A stretch of 7,206 nucleotides of DNA from an uncultured Variovorax sp. (GTDB lineage Bacteria > Pseudomonadota > Gammaproteobacteria > Burkholderiales > Burkholderiaceae_C): contig CAIQMJ010000020.1 in NCBI GenBank assembly GCA_903872875.1, positions 1 to 7,206 of the forward strand, in the 5' to 3' direction. The notes under the pieces are model-generated. The model was given only the letters and a program-made list of their open reading frames with translations. It searched no databases and had not been told where the DNA came from. Made by a program: the position numbers and the translations under genes. This document shows, piece by piece, positions 6,065 to 7,206 of the stretch (position 1 is the stretch's first letter; every line of letters begins with the position of its first letter).

Positions 6065-6880
6065 TCAGAGCACCTGGTGCGACAGCGCCGGCAACTGCGC
6101 GCGGGCGGCGGCCGTGCGGGCGGCGTCCAGTTCGAACAGCACCACGCCCTCGTCGCTCGACTGCTGGGCGACCACCGTGCCCCACGGGTCGGCGATCAGC
6201 GACTGCCCCCAGGTCTGGCGGCCGTTTTCATGCGTGCCGCCTTGCGCTGGCGCGACCACCCAGGCGAGGTTCTCGATCGCGCGGGCGCGCAGCAGCACTT
6301 CCCAGTGTGCGGCACCGGTGGTGCGCGTGAAGGCACTCGGCACCAGCAGCAGTTCGGCTCCCTGGTGCGACAGTGCACGATAGAGCTCGGGAAAGCGCAG
6401 GTCGTAGCAGACCGACATGCCGATCGGCCACAGGTGGCCGTCCCGCGACGGCAGCTCGAACACGACGGGCTCGCTGCCCGGCGCGATCACCCGGCGTTCG
6501 TCATAGCGCTCGCGGCCGTTGTCGAAGAAGAAGAGGTGGATCTTGTCGTAGCGCGCCACACAGCGGCCGTCCGGGGCAAACGCCAGCGAACTGTTGAACA
6601 CGTGCTCCTCGTCGGCTGTCTCGATCGGCAGCGTGCCGCCGACGATCCAGAGACCGAACTCGCGCGCGGCGTCGGCCAGGAAGCCCTGCACCGTGCCGTC
6701 GCCCGGCCGTTCGCGAAGCGCCAGCTTGTCGGTGTCGCGTGCGCCCATCAGGCAGAAGTATTCGGGCAGTACAGCGAGCTCGGCGCCGGCGGCTGCGGCC
6801 TCGGCCAGCAGGGCGTGGGCGCGTGCGAGATTGGCTTCGCGCGCGATGGCCGAGACCATCTGGATGGCGGCGACTTTCAT
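6065..6880 (-). CDS. Carbon-nitrogen hydrolase, Nit1/YbeM-type (probable deaminated glutathione amidase)
   Basis: 271-residue cytosolic nitrilase-superfamily amidase. The Glu-Lys-Cys triad is visible: Glu40 (AVLPEYF), Lys113 (YDKIHLF) and Cys158 (SVCYDLRFPE). The Nit1-branch pattern PSAFTRTTGAAHWEVLLRARAIEN follows (181-204), then GQSLIADPWGTVVA (225-238). Proteins of this branch hydrolyse deaminated glutathione, a transaminase by-product, to alpha-ketoglutarate and cysteinylglycine, a metabolite-repair reaction. Length is typical. The ATG at 6880 overlaps the yhdP stop in ATGA, with AAGGAG eight bases upstream. The downstream kinase begins five bases after the stop. Adjacency to yhdP recurs in several proteobacteria, from general knowledge. 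Another omega-amide substrate is possible. Confidence 0.9.
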   Translation of the reverse strand: MKVAAIQMVSAIAREANLARAHALLAEAAAAGAELAVLPEYFCLMGARDTDKLALRERPGDGTVQGFLADAAREFGLWIVGGTLPIETADEEHVFNSSLAFAPDGRCVARYDKIHLFFFDNGRERYDERRVIAPGSEPVVFELPSRDGHLWPIGMSVCYDLRFPELYRALSHQGAELLLVPSAFTRTTGAAHWEVLLRARAIENLAWVVAPAQGGTHENGRQTWGQSLIADPWGTVVAQQSSDEGVVLFELDAARTAAARAQLPALSHQVL

Positions 6881-7206
6881 GGCGGTATCTCCTTCGGGTT
6901 GTTCTGGCCGGCGGGCGGCAGGTTGCTGCGCGGTACGCGGGCGATCTTCGGATCGGCCCAGGTGCCTTCGATCATGAATTCCTGGGTGGTCGCGGCCGAC
7001 AACGGCTTGCTCAGCAGCGCCTGCGCGAGGAAGGTGCCCAGGCCGATCACCGGGTTGATCGCGGTCGCGACCAGCGCTGCGGTGCCGGCATTGATCTCGG
7101 GCACCACCACCACGCGCAGGCTCTGCGTCTCGTGCGCGATGTCGGCCGAGCCTTCCATCAACGCCGCCGCATTCACGCCCTTCATCTGCAGGTTGTTGGT
7201 GCTGGC
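6877..7206 (-). CDS. yhdP: YhdP family protein, C-terminal 109 residues only
   Basis: Partial gene entering from the right edge. 109 codons and a TGA stop (6879-6877) are present. The segment MKGVNAAALMEGSADIAHET, followed by LRVVVVPEINAGTAALVATAINPVIGLGTFLAQ and FMIEGTWADPKI, is the usual end of YhdP/AsmA2-type proteins: a beta-rich strand, a Gly/Ala-rich hydrophobic helix and a final strand. Full-length members are above about 1,200 residues, anchored in the inner membrane and spanning the periplasm. In E. coli, YhdP with TamB and YdbH moves phospholipids to the outer membrane. The stop overlaps the start of the amidase by four bases, so yhdP is probably the upstream member of this operon. 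The missing N-terminus reflects only the window edge. Confidence 0.88.
   Translation of the reverse strand, partial: ASTNNLQMKGVNAAALMEGSADIAHETQSLRVVVVPEINAGTAALVATAINPVIGLGTFLAQALLSKPLSAATTQEFMIEGTWADPKIARVPRSNLPPAGQNNPKEIPP
6889..6894 (-). promoter_or_regulatory. Ribosome binding site AAGGAG of the Nit-type amidase
   Basis: AAGGAG lies eight bases before the amidase ATG and is itself the Lys-Glu codons near the end of yhdP (PKEIPP). It fixes the amidase start and supports coupled translation across the ATGA overlap. Confidence 0.85.

Noticed and set aside
3924..6383. An 819-codon open frame on the plus strand opposite the kinase gene
   Set aside because: It is antisense to a kinase with every catalytic box intact, is rich in Arg, His, Gln and Ala with no recognisable domain, and is what GC-rich third positions commonly create.

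Overview
This is a GC-rich, gene-dense stretch of a bacterial chromosome. The gene content (YhdP next to a Nit amidase, MltA with a lipobox, an OmpA-type lipoprotein, a FixL/FixJ-like pair) and the strong G/C preference at third codon positions suggest a betaproteobacterium, most likely Comamonadaceae (Variovorax-like). That placement is inference; no rRNA or other taxonomic marker is present. I saw no tRNA, insertion sequence, CRISPR array, phage gene or other sign of recent transfer.

Layout from left to right. (1) 1-922, minus strand: N-terminal 307 residues of a PhoX-type (DUF839) phosphatase-like protein with a Tat-like lipoprotein signal and a long Pro-Ala linker; its C-terminus lies outside the window. 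(2) 923-1086: non-coding, with several inverted repeats and a possible Pho-box promoter for gene 1. (3) 1087-2232, minus: MltA lytic transglycosylase, an outer-membrane lipoprotein. (4) 2231-2401, plus: a 56-residue single-pass membrane protein whose ATG shares two bases with the mltA ATG on the other strand. (5) 2402-2658: intergenic leader of ompA. (6) 2659-3300, plus: glycine-zipper/OmpA-domain lipoprotein. (7) 3301-3328: 28-base convergent gap. (8) 3329-7206, minus: a tightly packed four-gene operon, read right to left: yhdP (C-terminal end only), a Nit1-type amidase, a membrane PAS histidine kinase and a FixJ/LuxR-type response regulator. Its junctions are a 4-base overlap, a 5-base gap and a 7-base gap.

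Most products act in the cell envelope. YhdP belongs to the AsmA-like family linked to phospholipid movement to the outer membrane. MltA cleaves peptidoglycan, the OmpA-domain lipoprotein should bind peptidoglycan, and the PhoX-like protein should act outside the cytoplasm. The kinase has a roughly 215-residue periplasmic sensor. The amidase is a cytosolic metabolite-repair enzyme. The kinase and regulator are almost certainly partners; their signal and targets cannot be read from this window.

Nothing here is clearly a new biological system. The points most worth checking are the back-to-back mltA/small-membrane-protein starts, the candidate Pho box with a correctly spaced -10 element before the PhoX-like gene, and the two-component system coupled to yhdP-nit.
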